From: Hymenobacter terricola
Lineage (GTDB): Bacteria > Bacteroidota > Bacteroidia > Cytophagales > Hymenobacteraceae
DNA: 64,000 nucleotides
Assembly (NCBI RefSeq): GCF_017921975.2
Contig: NZ_JAGEMO020000018.1
Location: 176,407 to 240,406 of the forward strand
Direction: 5' to 3'
Shown here: piece by piece, positions 16,538 to 25,855 of the stretch
Position numbering within the stretch: the first letter of the stretch is position 1
Layout of the letters: each line of letters opens with the position of its first letter
Notes under the pieces: model-generated
The model's database searches: none
Told to the model about the DNA's origin: nothing
What the model saw: the letters and a program-made list of their open reading frames with translations, nothing else
Made by a program: the position numbers and the translations under genes

Positions 16538-17794
16538 ATGCGCGTTTTACTATTCTGTTTATTAACATTTTGCTGGTTTGAAACCTTGAGCGCGGCGCAC
16601 GCTCAGGGCAAGCTCAGCGGCGTGGTGCAGGACTCGGCCACGCACGAGCCGCTGGCGTTTGCCAGCGTATTTCTGGCCAACACCACGCTGGGAGCTACCA
16701 CCACCGAGAAAGGAGAATTTGAGTTTCCGCGCGTGCCCAAGGGCACCTACGACGTGGTGGGCTCTTACGTGGGCTACCGCCTGGCCAAGCAAACCGTCAC
16801 GGTGGGCCCGGCGCCCCAGGAGCTGAAGCTGCAGCTGGCCGCAACGGGGAACCAGCTGGGCGAAGTAGTGGTGCAGCCGGCCCCCAACAAGCCGGAAGAA
16901 TTCCAGCGGTTCACCGACATGTTTCTGGGGGGGAGCACGTTTTCGGAGCAGTGCCACATCAGCAATCCCGAACAGGTGCGCGTGTTTTTCAACGACTCGA
17001 CCAAGGAGCTGACGGCCCAGACCAAAGGGTATTTGCAGGTCGACAACGACGCCCTGGGCTACCGCCTCAAGTACTACGGGCTGTATTTTGCCTACGACGA
17101 CGAGGCCGGCTCCATTACGTATTACGGCCAGCCGGTTTTCGAGGAAATGACTCCGCGCGACGAGCGCCAGCGGCAGCAATGGACGGCCAACCGCCTTACG
17201 GCCTACAAGGGCTCGTTCATGCATTTTCTGCGCTGCGTGTACACCGACCGCGTGAAGACGGAAGGCTTTTTGGCGCAGCAGGTGCGCATGGTGCCCAATC
17301 CCCGCTTCGAGCGCGCCGAACGCCAGCGCAAACTTCTACTGGCACACCGGCCCAACGGCGCGTTCACGCCCGCCGAAAAGGACTCGCTGGCCCGCTGGGA
17401 CCGCCTGCCACCGGCCTTCGCCACGCTCTACCCCGCCGCCCGACCCATCGACAGCCTGCGCCGGGTGTCGGCCGATGGGCAGCACACCTTTTTGCGCTTC
17501 TCGGGTGAGCTGCAGGTGGCCCACTTCGGCGAAGCCCCCGATCCGCGCTACAACCGGCCGATGGGCACGCTGGGCCCTGCCCGCACGCCCTACCCCGCCA
17601 AGCGGCAGGTGTCGCGCCTGAAATTGCAGGACGGCGAGGCCGAGATTCAGGCCGATGGGTCGGTGATTAACCCGCTGGAGGTATCAGTGGGCGACTACTG
17701 GGGCTTTGAGAAAATCGGGGAATTTTTGCCGTATGACTACGTCCCATCGGCCGAGCCCGCGCCGGTTATGCCTGAAAGCAAGAAGCAGCAGTAG
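16538..17794 (+). CDS. CarboxypepD_reg-like surface protein
   Basis: A 418-residue secreted protein. A signal peptide (MRVLLFCLLTFCWFETLSAAHAQ) precedes a CarboxypepD_reg-like beta-sandwich at about 25-110 (LSGVVQDSATHEPLAFASVFLANTTLGATT). The remaining ~300 residues are a domain I do not recognise, starting with a VVVQPAPNKPEEFQRFTDMF linker and containing CHISNPEQVRVFF and a terminal [15 protein letters not shown] block. The N-terminal domain is usual in SusC-like and other outer-membrane proteins of Bacteroidota but there is no TonB plug or barrel here. The following gene is a paralogue; its start overlaps this gene's end. Likely periplasmic or outer-membrane attached. Confidence 0.8.
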   Translation: MRVLLFCLLTFCWFETLSAAHAQGKLSGVVQDSATHEPLAFASVFLANTTLGATTTEKGEFEFPRVPKGTYDVVGSYVGYRLAKQTVTVGPAPQELKLQLAATGNQLGEVVVQPAPNKPEEFQRFTDMFLGGSTFSEQCHISNPEQVRVFFNDSTKELTAQTKGYLQVDNDALGYRLKYYGLYFAYDDEAGSITYYGQPVFEEMTPRDERQRQQWTANRLTAYKGSFMHFLRCVYTDRVKTEGFLAQQVRMVPNPRFERAERQRKLLLAHRPNGAFTPAEKDSLARWDRLPPAFATLYPAARPIDSLRRVSADGQHTFLRFSGELQVAHFGEAPDPRYNRPMGTLGPARTPYPAKRQVSRLKLQDGEAEIQADGSVINPLEVSVGDYWGFEKIGEFLPYDYVPSAEPAPVMPESKKQQ

Positions 17795-19043
17795 CGCAAC
17801 TTTCACTGCAATACGCTTTTACTCAGTGCTGCTGTTGCTTGGGCTGCTTTGGTGGCCGGGCTTCGCAGCGGCGCAGGTGCCGGCTTCCGTCATGGGGCAG
17901 GTGCGCGACTCGGTGACGCACGCGCCGCTGCCCTTCGCCAGCGTGTCTCTGGCCAACACCAGCCGGGGCACCACCACCGATGCGGAGGGCCGCTTTCAGC
18001 TGCCCGGCATTGCGCCGGGCCACTACGATTTGGGCGTGAGCTACGTGGGCTACCGGCTCTACGGCCAGCCGGTGAGCCTGACCGGGCCGCTCGTGCTCAA
18101 CCCGGCCGTGACTCCGGCGGCCCAGCAGTTGGCCGAAGTGGTGGTGCGGCACGACCCCAACCGTGAGGCTGACTACCAGCGGTTCAAAGAGTTGTTTCCG
18201 GGCAGCTTGGCGCTAGCCCGGCAGTGCCGGATTCTGAACCCGGACGGCGTGCACGTCGATTTCAACCCGGAGCAGAACGTGCTTTCGGCCGTGGCATCTC
18301 ACGCGCTGGAAGTGGAAAACCCGGCCTCAGGCTACCGCCTCAGGTTTTACCAGCTGGATTTCCGGGCCGAATTTGCCAACTAAACCATGGGCCTTACGCT
18401 GCTCACTCAAGTGGTTTTCAAAGAAATGAGCGGCACCGAGCGGCAGCAGAAGCGCTGGGCTGCCAACCGTGAAAAGGCCTATCCGGGCTCCTACCAGCAC
18501 TTTTTGCGCAGCATCTACACCAATCGGGTGGCCGAGGAAGGATTTCGGGTGCAGAAGCTGCGGCGCGTGCCGAACCGGCACCGACTGGCGGCCGACAGCG
18601 TGCTGCGCGTGCGGCAGCGGCAGGGCCTGACGGCCAACCTGCCCGATTCGCTGCTCAAGGCCTTGCGCCAGCCGCGCATCCTTTCCTTCCTGTATAAGAC
18701 TGTGCTGCCGCCCGATAGCCTGCGTCGCGCCGAGGCGGGCACCGGCCGCGTCTGGCTGCGCTTCCACGACTTGCTGGCCGTGACCTATGAGCGCGAGTCG
18801 CCCGATGTGAACTACCGGCTGCGGGGCCCGGATTTTATTTACATCCGGCCCAGATACCAGGAATCGGTGGTGCATTTGCACCAGCCAGAAGCGGCCGTGG
18901 AGTCGTTTGGGGCGCTGGTGGTGCCGCTGGCCGTGCTGAGCGAGGACTACTGGGGCTTTGAGAAAATCGGCGAGATACTGCCGCTCGATTACCAGCCGCT
19001 CGCCGCCCACCCAGGCGACGCGCCCGCCAAACCCGCGCCCTGA
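17733..19043 (+). pseudogene. Second CarboxypepD_reg-like paralogue, interrupted by an in-frame stop
   Basis: A tandem paralogue of the previous gene: signal-like segment YSVLLLLGLLWWPGFAAAQ, CarboxypepD_reg-like domain (VMGQVRDSVTHAPLPFASVS), linker with ADYQRFKELF and CRILNPDGVHVDF, and a terminal [19 protein letters not shown] at 18381-18383 breaks it after FRAEFAN, and the same frame continues without shift (MGLTLLTQVVFKEM and on) to 19043, aligning with the intact paralogue across the break. It is either a recent nonsense mutation, a sequencing error, or two separately translated pieces. The start is uncertain: ATG 17733 overlaps the upstream gene by 62 bases, and GTG near 17827 would trim the signal. 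Confidence 0.75.
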
Positions 19044-19089
19044 TGTAATTTTCGGCCCCAACGGTGGCACCGCCGCCCAAATCCCACCC

Positions 19090-19785
19090 ATGATAGACAA
19101 AACCGTTCCCCACGCCCAGGCCGCCCTCCAGGGCCTCGCCGATGGCATGACCCTGATGCTCGGCGGCTTCGGCCTTTGCGGCATCCCCGAAAACTCGATT
19201 CAGGAAATCCTGCGCCTCGGCGTGAAGAACCTGACCTGCATCTCGAACAACGCCGGCGTCGACGACTTCGGCATCGGCCTGCTGCTGCAAACCAAGCAGG
19301 TGAAAAAGATGATTTCGAGCTACGTGGGCGAAAACGCCGAGTTTGAGCGGCAGCTGCTGAGCGGCGAGCTGGAAGTAGAATTGATTCCGCAGGGCACGCT
19401 GGCCGAGCGCTGCCGGGCGGGCGGCGCGGGCATTCCGGCCTTCTTCACCCCGGCCGGCTACGGCACCGAGGTGGGCGAAGGCAAGGAAAGCCGCGAGTTC
19501 AACGGCAAAATGTACCTGATGGAAACCGGCCTCATCGCCGATTTTGCCTTCGTGAAAGCCTGGAAGGGCGACACGGCCGGCAACCTGATTTACAAGGGTA
19601 CCGCCCGTAACTTCAACCCCATGATGGCCACGGCCGGCAAAATCACCGTCGCCGAAGTAGAAGAATTAGTGCCGGCCGGCGAGCTCGACCCCAACCAGAT
19701 TCACACCCCGGGCATCTTCGTGCAGCGCATTTTTCAGGGCGCGCACTACGAAAAGCGCATCGAGCAGCGCACGGTGCGCGCCTGA
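19090..19785 (+). CDS. scoA: 3-oxoacid CoA-transferase subunit A
   Basis: A 231-residue subunit. [18 protein letters not shown] holds the GGFGxxGxP motif of family I CoA-transferase alpha subunits, followed by [16 protein letters not shown] and the [26 protein letters not shown] block. With subunit B it moves CoA from succinyl-CoA to 3-oxoacids such as acetoacetate, linking ketone bodies or fatty-acid breakdown to acetyl-CoA. The start at 19090 fits the family; upstream in-frame sequence overlaps the preceding relic. Its partner gene lies 1.5 kb downstream, separated by a serine hydrolase gene. Confidence 0.95.
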   Translation: MIDKTVPHAQAALQGLADGMTLMLGGFGLCGIPENSIQEILRLGVKNLTCISNNAGVDDFGIGLLLQTKQVKKMISSYVGENAEFERQLLSGELEVELIPQGTLAERCRAGGAGIPAFFTPAGYGTEVGEGKESREFNGKMYLMETGLIADFAFVKAWKGDTAGNLIYKGTARNFNPMMATAGKITVAEVEELVPAGELDPNQIHTPGIFVQRIFQGAHYEKRIEQRTVRA

Positions 19786-19793
19786 TTTGCTGA

Positions 19794-19823
19794 TTTGTTA
19801 ATGGGTTGATGTGCTACTTTTTG
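19794..19823 (+). promoter_or_regulatory. Promoter of the serine hydrolase gene
   Basis: TTTG at 19794-19797 and TACTTTTTG at 19815-19823, 17 bases apart, precede the ATG at 19863. This gives the inserted hydrolase gene its own promoter between scoA and scoB. Confidence 0.5.
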
Positions 19824-19862
19824 AAGCACATTTGTAGGGTTTCCACGAATTTTCCAAGCACA

Positions 19863-21218
19863 ATGAAACGGACTTCTCTCGCGCTGCTTCTGTTGCTGAG
19901 CGGCTACGGCGCGGTTGCCCAAGTGGCAGCCCCGGCCCGCAAGGCTACCCGCCCAAACCCGGTGCTGCGGGCGGCGCCCACGGCCGCCCCGGCCACCATC
20001 GACCCGGCCGGTGCCCAGCGCATCGACCAGCTGCTGCAGGAATACACGGTCGATAACCGTGTACCCGGCGCCATCGGCCTGGTGCTGCGCGATGGCAAAG
20101 TGGTGTACCGCAAGGCGTTTGGCTTCGAGGACGTGGCAACCAAAACGCCGCTGCGCACCGACGCCATCGTGCGCATTGCCTCCCAAACCAAGGCCCTTAC
20201 CAGCATTGGGCTGATGATGCTGTACGACGAGGGCAAATTCCAGCTCGACGACCCCATTTCGAAGTATTTGCCGGCCTTTGCCCATCCCAAAGTGCTGGCC
20301 ACGTTCAACCCCGCCGACTCCAGCTACACCACCGTGCCGGCCAACCACGAAATCACCATCCGGGAGCTGTTTACGCACACGTCGGGCATCAGCTACCCGG
20401 TGATTGGCACGAAGGAGGCGCGGGCGATTTATGCTAAAGCCCACATTCCGAGCGGCATTGGCACGCCGACTGGCCTGCTGGCCAACTCCATGGACGCGCT
20501 GGGGCCCCTGCCGCTGATGCACCAGCCCGGCGAGCGGTTCACCTACGGCCTGAGTGTGGACGTGCTGGGGCGGCTGATTGAGGTGCTCTCGGGCCAGCCC
20601 CTGGATACGTACCTGCGCACCCGCCTGTTTGAGCCGCTGGGCATGAAGGACACCTGGTTTTACCTGCCCGCCGACAAGCAGGCGCGCCTGGCCCGGCTCT
20701 ACACCGAAGACGCGGCCAAGGCCACCGTGCTCACGCTGCCCCACGACGGCATGACTCCGGATTACCCCAAGGCCGCGGGCACGTATTTTTCCGGCGGCGC
20801 GGGCCTCTCGTCCACCATCGACGATTACGCCCACTTCCTGCAAATGATGCTGAACAACGGCACCTACCAGGGCCACCAGCTGCTGAAACCCGCCACCGTG
20901 GCGCTGATAACGCAGAACCAGATGGGCGAGGTGAGCCAGGGCGGCAATAAGTTCGGCCTCGGCTTCAGCATCACCACGGCCCAGAACGCGGCCAAGCAGC
21001 CCGGCAGCCTGCAGGAAGGTTCTTTCGAATGGGGCGGCATTTTCGGCACCACCTACTGGGTCGACCCCAAGGCAAAGCTGGTGGCCTTGATTTACACCCA
21101 GAAATACCCCAACAGCACCGGCAACGACCTGGACGACAAGTTCAAGCCGGCCGTGTACCAGGCCTTCGTGCCCGACCCAAAAGCGCCGGCCGCTTCCGCC
21201 GTTTCGGGCACCAAATAA
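19863..21218 (+). CDS. Serine hydrolase, class C beta-lactamase / esterase family
   Basis: A 451-residue secreted protein: signal peptide MKRTSLALLLLLSGYGAVAQ, then a beta-lactamase-fold domain with the nucleophile motif SQTK (IASQTKALTSIG), the tyrosine motif in FTYGLSVDVLG (YGL instead of the class C YSN), and a late FSGGAGLSSTIDDYAHF block. The length and the YxL variant suit EstB-like esterases or D-aminopeptidase-type hydrolases more than true AmpC. It acts in the periplasm or outside the cell. It sits between scoA and scoB, which are usually adjacent, and has its own promoter, so it appears to be an insertion into that operon. Confidence 0.9.
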   Translation: MKRTSLALLLLLSGYGAVAQVAAPARKATRPNPVLRAAPTAAPATIDPAGAQRIDQLLQEYTVDNRVPGAIGLVLRDGKVVYRKAFGFEDVATKTPLRTDAIVRIASQTKALTSIGLMMLYDEGKFQLDDPISKYLPAFAHPKVLATFNPADSSYTTVPANHEITIRELFTHTSGISYPVIGTKEARAIYAKAHIPSGIGTPTGLLANSMDALGPLPLMHQPGERFTYGLSVDVLGRLIEVLSGQPLDTYLRTRLFEPLGMKDTWFYLPADKQARLARLYTEDAAKATVLTLPHDGMTPDYPKAAGTYFSGGAGLSSTIDDYAHFLQMMLNNGTYQGHQLLKPATVALITQNQMGEVSQGGNKFGLGFSITTAQNAAKQPGSLQEGSFEWGGIFGTTYWVDPKAKLVALIYTQKYPNSTGNDLDDKFKPAVYQAFVPDPKAPAASAVSGTK

Positions 21219-21278
21219 TCCGGCATTTCAGCCTTGAAGGCCGCGCTGCAATCACCCCCCACCCAACCCCAACGGAAC

Positions 21279-21326
21279 CACAAAAATCCGTTTCAATCTG
21301 TTTAAATCCGTTAAATCTGTGGTCTT
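21279..21326. repeat. AATCCGTT/AATCTGT intergenic repeat before scoB
   Basis: Four imperfect units of the AATCCGTTTAAATCTGT kind fill the bases directly before the scoB ATG. The segment contains no recognisable Shine-Dalgarno sequence. A distinct family from the other intergenic repeats here. Confidence 0.5.
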
Positions 21327-21983
21327 ATGCTTGACAAACACGGCATCGCCAAACGAATAGCCCAGGAGGTGAAGGACGGCTCCTACGTCAACCTCGGCAT
21401 CGGCATTCCCACGCTGGTGGCCAATTACATCCCGGCCGGCATCAACGTCGAGCTGCAGTCCGAAAACGGCCTGCTCGGCATGGGCCCCTTCCCCACCGAG
21501 GACCAGGTCGACCCCGACCTCATCAACGCCGGCAAGCAAACCGTGACCACCCTGCCCGGCTCGAGCCTCTTCTCCTCGGCCGATTCGTTCGGCATGATTC
21601 GCGGCGAACACGTCGACCTCACCATCCTCGGGGCCATGGAGGTTTCGGAGCGCGGCGACATCGCCAACTGGAAAATCCCCGGTAAGATGGTGAAGGGCAT
21701 GGGCGGCGCGATGGACCTCGTGGCATCGGCCAAAAACATCATCGTGGCCATGCAGCACGTTGCCCGCGACGGTTCTTCCAAGCTGCTGTCCGACTGCACG
21801 CTGCCCATTACCGGCCTGCGCTGCGTGAAGAAAATCGTGACCGAGCTGGCCGTGCTCGACGTGACGCCCGACGGCTTCGTGCTGCGCGAGCGGGCTCCCG
21901 GCGTGACGGTGGAGCAAATTATAGCCGCCACCGCCGGCAAGCTGGTGGTGCCAGCGGGCGAAGTGCCGGAGATGGTGATTTAG
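21327..21983 (+). CDS. scoB: 3-oxoacid CoA-transferase subunit B
   Basis: A 218-residue subunit. The catalytic glutamate lies in the SENG motif at about residue 46 ([12 protein letters not shown]), after [19 protein letters not shown]; later blocks are [33 protein letters not shown] and the [13 protein letters not shown] end. It pairs with ScoA to form the active enzyme. Full length. Its ATG directly follows simple repeats, so expression may depend on read-through from the serine hydrolase gene or a promoter inside it. Confidence 0.95.
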   Translation: MLDKHGIAKRIAQEVKDGSYVNLGIGIPTLVANYIPAGINVELQSENGLLGMGPFPTEDQVDPDLINAGKQTVTTLPGSSLFSSADSFGMIRGEHVDLTILGAMEVSERGDIANWKIPGKMVKGMGGAMDLVASAKNIIVAMQHVARDGSSKLLSDCTLPITGLRCVKKIVTELAVLDVTPDGFVLRERAPGVTVEQIIAATAGKLVVPAGEVPEMVI

Positions 21984-22020
21984 TGGTGCTTCAGGTATCC
22001 GACGCTCCATAAGCAGCACG

Positions 22021-22028
22021 TATCTTCG
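22021..22028 (+). promoter_or_regulatory. -7 box of the T9SS-sorted protein gene
   Basis: TATCTTCG, one change from TAnnTTTG, 24 bases before the ATG at 22052. Confidence 0.45.
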
Positions 22029-22051
22029 TAACCACCCATTACTGCGACCTT

Positions 22052-23206
22052 ATGCGCCGACTCCTACCCCTTTTGCTCCTGGCCACCGCCTCCACGCTGG
22101 CCCAGGCCCAGGTTTCCCCCATCATCGACCGGACCGACATGCCGGCTCCGGCCAGTGGCGTCGATAGCCTGCGGCTGAGCGTGGCCCGCCCGGTGCTGCC
22201 CGTCACCGCCCCGCCCCTCACCCGGCGCGGGGCTAACCAAAACTGGAATTACGCCGGCCTGGCGCCCATCTCTCAGCGCGTAGAGAAATACGTGCCGGTG
22301 GCCACCGTGACGGCCACTTCCGTGTTTTATGTGTTGACATTCGGCGCGTTGGGAGGCGTGAACCGGGCCACCGTGGCCTCGCCGCAGGCCCTGCCCGGCG
22401 CCTTCCCCGTGCCGGTAACCGATACGTACCAGTTCTACGCCACTTCGGCCGCCACAGCTTCGGCCCAGGATTTTCGGGCGGTGGGCTTTGGTGCTTCGCT
22501 GAATGGCACGGCGCTGCCGGTTACCTACGCCAACCAGGCCCAGCAGGACGTTATTTACCGCTTCCCGCTGAGCTTTGCCAGCGCCGCCGACTCCAGCAAT
22601 TCGTTTTTCCAAACGCCAGCGGCCATCGCCACGGTGGGCTACCTGAGCCAGAAACGCAAGCGCGTGAACCGGCCCGATGCCTGGGGCACGCTCATCACGC
22701 CCTTCGGCACGTACCAGACGGTGCGCGTAGTCACCACCCTGGTTGACCACGACAGCGTTTCGTTCAGCGGTGTCAGCCAGGGCTTCACGCTGCCCACTAC
22801 CCGCGAATACAAGTGGCTGGCCAAAACCCAGCACGTCCCGCTGCTCACCATCACCACCACCCTGCTGGCGGGCCAGGAAACCATCACCGGCGTGGAATAC
22901 CGCGACAGTTACCGCCGCATCATTCGCCTCGGCACCCGCGACGCGGCCACCGATGCCGTGCTGGCGGCCTACCCCAACCCCTCGGCCGTGGGCGGCCCGC
23001 TCGCGCTGAGCGTGCCGCTGGGCAGCGGCCCGCTCACGGTTTCAGCCACCGATTTGGTGGGGCGCGAGCTGTTCCGACGCAACTTTTCGGGCAGCACCGG
23101 CCTGCTCAGTCTTGGCGCCGAAGCCTTCGGAACCTTCCGGGGCGTGGCCCTGCTCACCGTAACTACTAGCCAGGGCACGGCCACGCGGCGGGTGGTGCGG
23201 GAGTAA
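22052..23206 (+). CDS. Secreted protein with type IX secretion C-terminal sorting tail
   Basis: A 384-residue protein with a signal peptide (MRRLLPLLLLATASTLAQAQ) and a C-terminal ~85-residue domain typical of T9SS type A cargo: AYPNPSAVGGPL, a TATDLVGRELFRR-like strand, and the final GVALLTVTTSQGTATRRVVRE with the conserved Lys/Arg end. The tail directs export across the outer membrane by the type IX machinery. The central ~260 residues (NQNWNYAGLAPISQRVEKY, then REYKWLAKTQHVPLL) occur in other Bacteroidota surface proteins but I recognise no enzyme. A terminator hairpin follows at 23253. Confidence 0.82.
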   Translation: MRRLLPLLLLATASTLAQAQVSPIIDRTDMPAPASGVDSLRLSVARPVLPVTAPPLTRRGANQNWNYAGLAPISQRVEKYVPVATVTATSVFYVLTFGALGGVNRATVASPQALPGAFPVPVTDTYQFYATSAATASAQDFRAVGFGASLNGTALPVTYANQAQQDVIYRFPLSFASAADSSNSFFQTPAAIATVGYLSQKRKRVNRPDAWGTLITPFGTYQTVRVVTTLVDHDSVSFSGVSQGFTLPTTREYKWLAKTQHVPLLTITTTLLAGQETITGVEYRDSYRRIIRLGTRDAATDAVLAAYPNPSAVGGPLALSVPLGSGPLTVSATDLVGRELFRRNFSGSTGLLSLGAEAFGTFRGVALLTVTTSQGTATRRVVRE

Positions 23207-23252
23207 TTTTTACCGGTTTCCGCACCGTTCGGGCTGGTTTTTTGTTTGACTA

Positions 23253-23284
23253 CCCGTTGGCGACTGCCGCCAACGGGGTTTTTT
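23253..23284 (+). terminator. Rho-independent terminator
   Basis: A perfect 10-bp stem CCCGTTGGCG / CGCCAACGGG with a 5-base loop is followed by GTTTTTT. It ends the T9SS cargo gene. Confidence 0.85.
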
Positions 23285-23289
23285 ACGGG

Positions 23290-23297
23290 TAATTTTG
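23290..23297 (+). promoter_or_regulatory. -7 box of the GNAT-nitrilase gene
   Basis: TAATTTTG matches TAnnTTTG exactly and starts 6 bases beyond the terminator above. The leader to the ATG at 23372 is 74 bases. Confidence 0.55.
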
Positions 23298-23371
23298 TGG
23301 GGGCAAACGTTGCTCCCGCTCTCTGCGGACGCACCCTGTCCGGTTTTTACAGCACTTTCGTTTTCAATTAT

Positions 23372-25102
23372 ATGGCTACTTCTTCCAACGGCAAAGCTGC
23401 CGCTACCACCAATGGCCACGCCACGCCGGGCGGTGCCCACGCCAAAAAAATAGGCAAGCCCGGCGCGGCGCTGGTTGCCGAGCGCCTCACGCCCACCGCC
23501 GTGCCGGCCCACAAACTGGTGCTGCGCACCCTGCGCCGCTCCGATTTCAAGGCCATCAAGGACATCATGGACCAGGTGTATTCCAACATGGAAGGTGCGT
23601 GGTCGGCCGACGAGTTCAGCGCCCTGATTCGCAAGTTTCCCGATGGTCAGATTGGCATCGAGGACAACGGCCGACTGGTGGCCGCGGCCCTGGCCATCAT
23701 CGTGGACTACGACAAGTTCGGCGACAAGCACACCTACGCCAAAATCACGGGCAACGGCAAGTTCGACACCCACGACGCCGACGGCGACACGCTCTACGGA
23801 GTGGACGTATTTGTGGACCCCGAATACCGCAGCCTGCGCCTGGGCCGCCGCCTCTACGACGCCCGCAAGGAGCTGTGCGAGAACCTGAACCTGCGTGCCA
23901 TGGTGGCAGGCGGCCGCATTCCCGGCTACGCCGCCTACGCCAATGAAATGACGCCCGGCAAGTACGTGGAAATGGTGCGCAACAAGGAGCTGGTCGACCC
24001 CATCCTCACGTTCCAGCTCTCGAACGAGTTCTACGTCCGCAAAATCATCCGCGGATACCTGCCTTACGACTCCGAATCCAAAGCGTATGCTACTCTCCTG
24101 GAGTGGATTAACGTGTATTACGAGGAAACGGAAAAGCTTATCGGCAACACCAAGTCCAACGTCCGCATCGGCATTGTGCAGTGGCAGATGCGCGCCACCC
24201 GCAGCCTGGAAGACTTGTTGCAGCAAATCGAGTTTTTCGTGGACACCGTAAGCGGATACAAATCTGACTGTGTGCTGTTTCCGGAGTTTTTCAACGCCCC
24301 GCTCATGGCCTTGACCAACGAGGATTCGCCCTCGGTGGCTATCCGGGCCATGGCGGCGTTTACCGAGCCGATTAAGGCCAAAATGATGGAGCTGGCGGTG
24401 AGCTACAACATCAACATCGTGGCAGGCTCGATGCCGGTGTACGAGGAAGGCAAGCTGTTCAACGTGGCCTTCCTGTGCCGGCGCGACGGCACCGTGGACG
24501 AGCAGTACAAGCTGCACGTCACGCCCGATGAGGCCAGCTACTGGGGCATGCGCGGCGGCGACAAACTGAAATGCTTCGACACGGACTTTGGCAAAATCGG
24601 CATCCTGGTGTGCTACGACGTGGAATTCCCCGAGCTCTCGCGCATGCTGAGCGACGAGGGCATGAAAATCCTGTTCGTACCCTTCTGGACCGATACCAAG
24701 AATTCCTACCAGCGTGTGCGCCTCTGCGCCCAGGCCCGCGCCATCGAAAACGAGTGCTACGTGGCCATCACCGGCTCGGTGGGCAACCTGCCCCGCGTCG
24801 AAAACATGGACATTCAGTACTCGCAAAGCGCGGTATTCAGCCCCTCGGACTTCGCCTTCCCGCACGATGCCATCGTGGCAGAGGCCACGCCTAACACCGA
24901 GATGACCCTGATTGCCGACCTCGACCTTGACCTACTCAAAGATCTGAACACCAGCGGTGCTGTGCGCAACCTGCGCGACCGCCGCAAGGACCTGTACTCG
25001 GTGAGCTGGGTGAAGAAAACCGAGCGCGACGACGAGCTGCTGGCTCAGGGCGAGGAGCGCCTGCCCAAAACCAGCCGCCGCAAGGCCATCGCGGCAGGGT
25101 AA
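23372..25102 (+). CDS. GNAT acetyltransferase fused to carbon-nitrogen hydrolase
   Basis: A 576-residue two-domain enzyme. The N-terminal ~220 residues are a GNAT domain (LVLRTLRRSDFKAIKDIMDQVY; YGVDVFVDPEYRSLRLGRRLYD, with the acetyl-CoA loop). The C-terminal ~300 residues are a nitrilase-superfamily amidase with the catalytic triad Glu in LFPEFFNAP, Lys in EQYKLHVTPDE and Cys in ILVCYDVEFPEL. The fusion is known across several phyla and is annotated as bifunctional GNAT/CN hydrolase; its substrate is unknown, with a small amide or acylated amine expected. Start chosen at MATSSNG because the promoter lies at 23290. No partner genes are apparent. Confidence 0.92.
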   Translation: MATSSNGKAAATTNGHATPGGAHAKKIGKPGAALVAERLTPTAVPAHKLVLRTLRRSDFKAIKDIMDQVYSNMEGAWSADEFSALIRKFPDGQIGIEDNGRLVAAALAIIVDYDKFGDKHTYAKITGNGKFDTHDADGDTLYGVDVFVDPEYRSLRLGRRLYDARKELCENLNLRAMVAGGRIPGYAAYANEMTPGKYVEMVRNKELVDPILTFQLSNEFYVRKIIRGYLPYDSESKAYATLLEWINVYYEETEKLIGNTKSNVRIGIVQWQMRATRSLEDLLQQIEFFVDTVSGYKSDCVLFPEFFNAPLMALTNEDSPSVAIRAMAAFTEPIKAKMMELAVSYNINIVAGSMPVYEEGKLFNVAFLCRRDGTVDEQYKLHVTPDEASYWGMRGGDKLKCFDTDFGKIGILVCYDVEFPELSRMLSDEGMKILFVPFWTDTKNSYQRVRLCAQARAIENECYVAITGSVGNLPRVENMDIQYSQSAVFSPSDFAFPHDAIVAEATPNTEMTLIADLDLDLLKDLNTSGAVRNLRDRRKDLYSVSWVKKTERDDELLAQGEERLPKTSRRKAIAAG

Positions 25103-25126
25103 GCCAGGGCTTAGGCAGTAAAATTC

Positions 25127-25161
25127 AGGAGGCGGCTGTGGGAACGGCTGCCTCCTTTTTT
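25127..25161. terminator. Terminator between convergent genes
   Basis: A 7-bp stem AGGAGGC / GCCTCCT (25127-25133 with 25150-25156) with a 16-base loop and a following T tract. It separates the GNAT-nitrilase gene from the convergent GNAT gene. Confidence 0.65.
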
Positions 25162-25167
25162 ATGCGG

Positions 25168-25704
25168 CTACTCTTCTGTGGCCAGCAGCTTGTAGTACAA
25201 GGCCGTAGCGTGCAGCTTGCCGTCATTGTTCAGAAAATATTCCGGAATCAGGCCCACCAGCTGGTACTGCAGGCGCAGGTAGAGCTGCTCCGACACGTCG
25301 CCGTGCCGGGTATCGAGCACCAGGGTGGTGCGGCCCAGCTCCCGGGCTTTTGCTTCCAGCGCCCGCATTATTTGCTCGCCAAGGCCTTGCCGCCGGGCCT
25401 GGCTGTGCACCATCACCTTAGCCACTTCGGCCCGGTGCGGGGCGTTGGGGTTGAGCACCAAAACCAATTGTCCGGTGGCCAGCACAGCTTTTGTTTGGGG
25501 GTGCCGGGCCACCAGCAACACCCGTTGCCCGGCCTCCACGGCCGCCACTATGTCCTGCCAAAACTGCTGCGCTTCGGCGTGGGCCATTGGAGGCATAAAC
25601 CCAATTGAAGCGCCCGAATCGACCGCATCCTGCAATAAGGCAATCAGTTGCGGCAGCAATTCCTGGGTTTCGCTGGCGGTAAGCATTGAAATAGCAGCGT
25701 TCAT
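25168..25704 (-). CDS. GNAT family N-acetyltransferase
   Basis: A 178-residue protein starting MNAAISMLTASETQELL. The acetyl-CoA-binding motif A is VAKVMVHSQARRQGLGEQIM (V-x6-R-x2-G-x-G), followed by AKARELGRTTLVLDTRHGDV and YLRLQYQLVGLIPEYF, the usual last beta strands. The acceptor substrate is unknown. A longer frame exists to 25755 but an ATTATTTG promoter-like box lies between. Unlinked to neighbours. Confidence 0.88.
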   Translation of the reverse strand: MNAAISMLTASETQELLPQLIALLQDAVDSGASIGFMPPMAHAEAQQFWQDIVAAVEAGQRVLLVARHPQTKAVLATGQLVLVLNPNAPHRAEVAKVMVHSQARRQGLGEQIMRALEAKARELGRTTLVLDTRHGDVSEQLYLRLQYQLVGLIPEYFLNNDGKLHATALYYKLLATEE

Positions 25705-25855
25705 TTCAGGCCGGTAGTGGGGTGGTTGGTATTGCAAATAATGCCCCAGGGCCATCCAATATCCAAACTTCTGTGGCCTGAGTACAGCCAGGACGTGCGC
25801 TTTTTTGCGTAAACTTCGGCCCCAAATTATTCCCGCTAATCCTCAAACCCACCAC

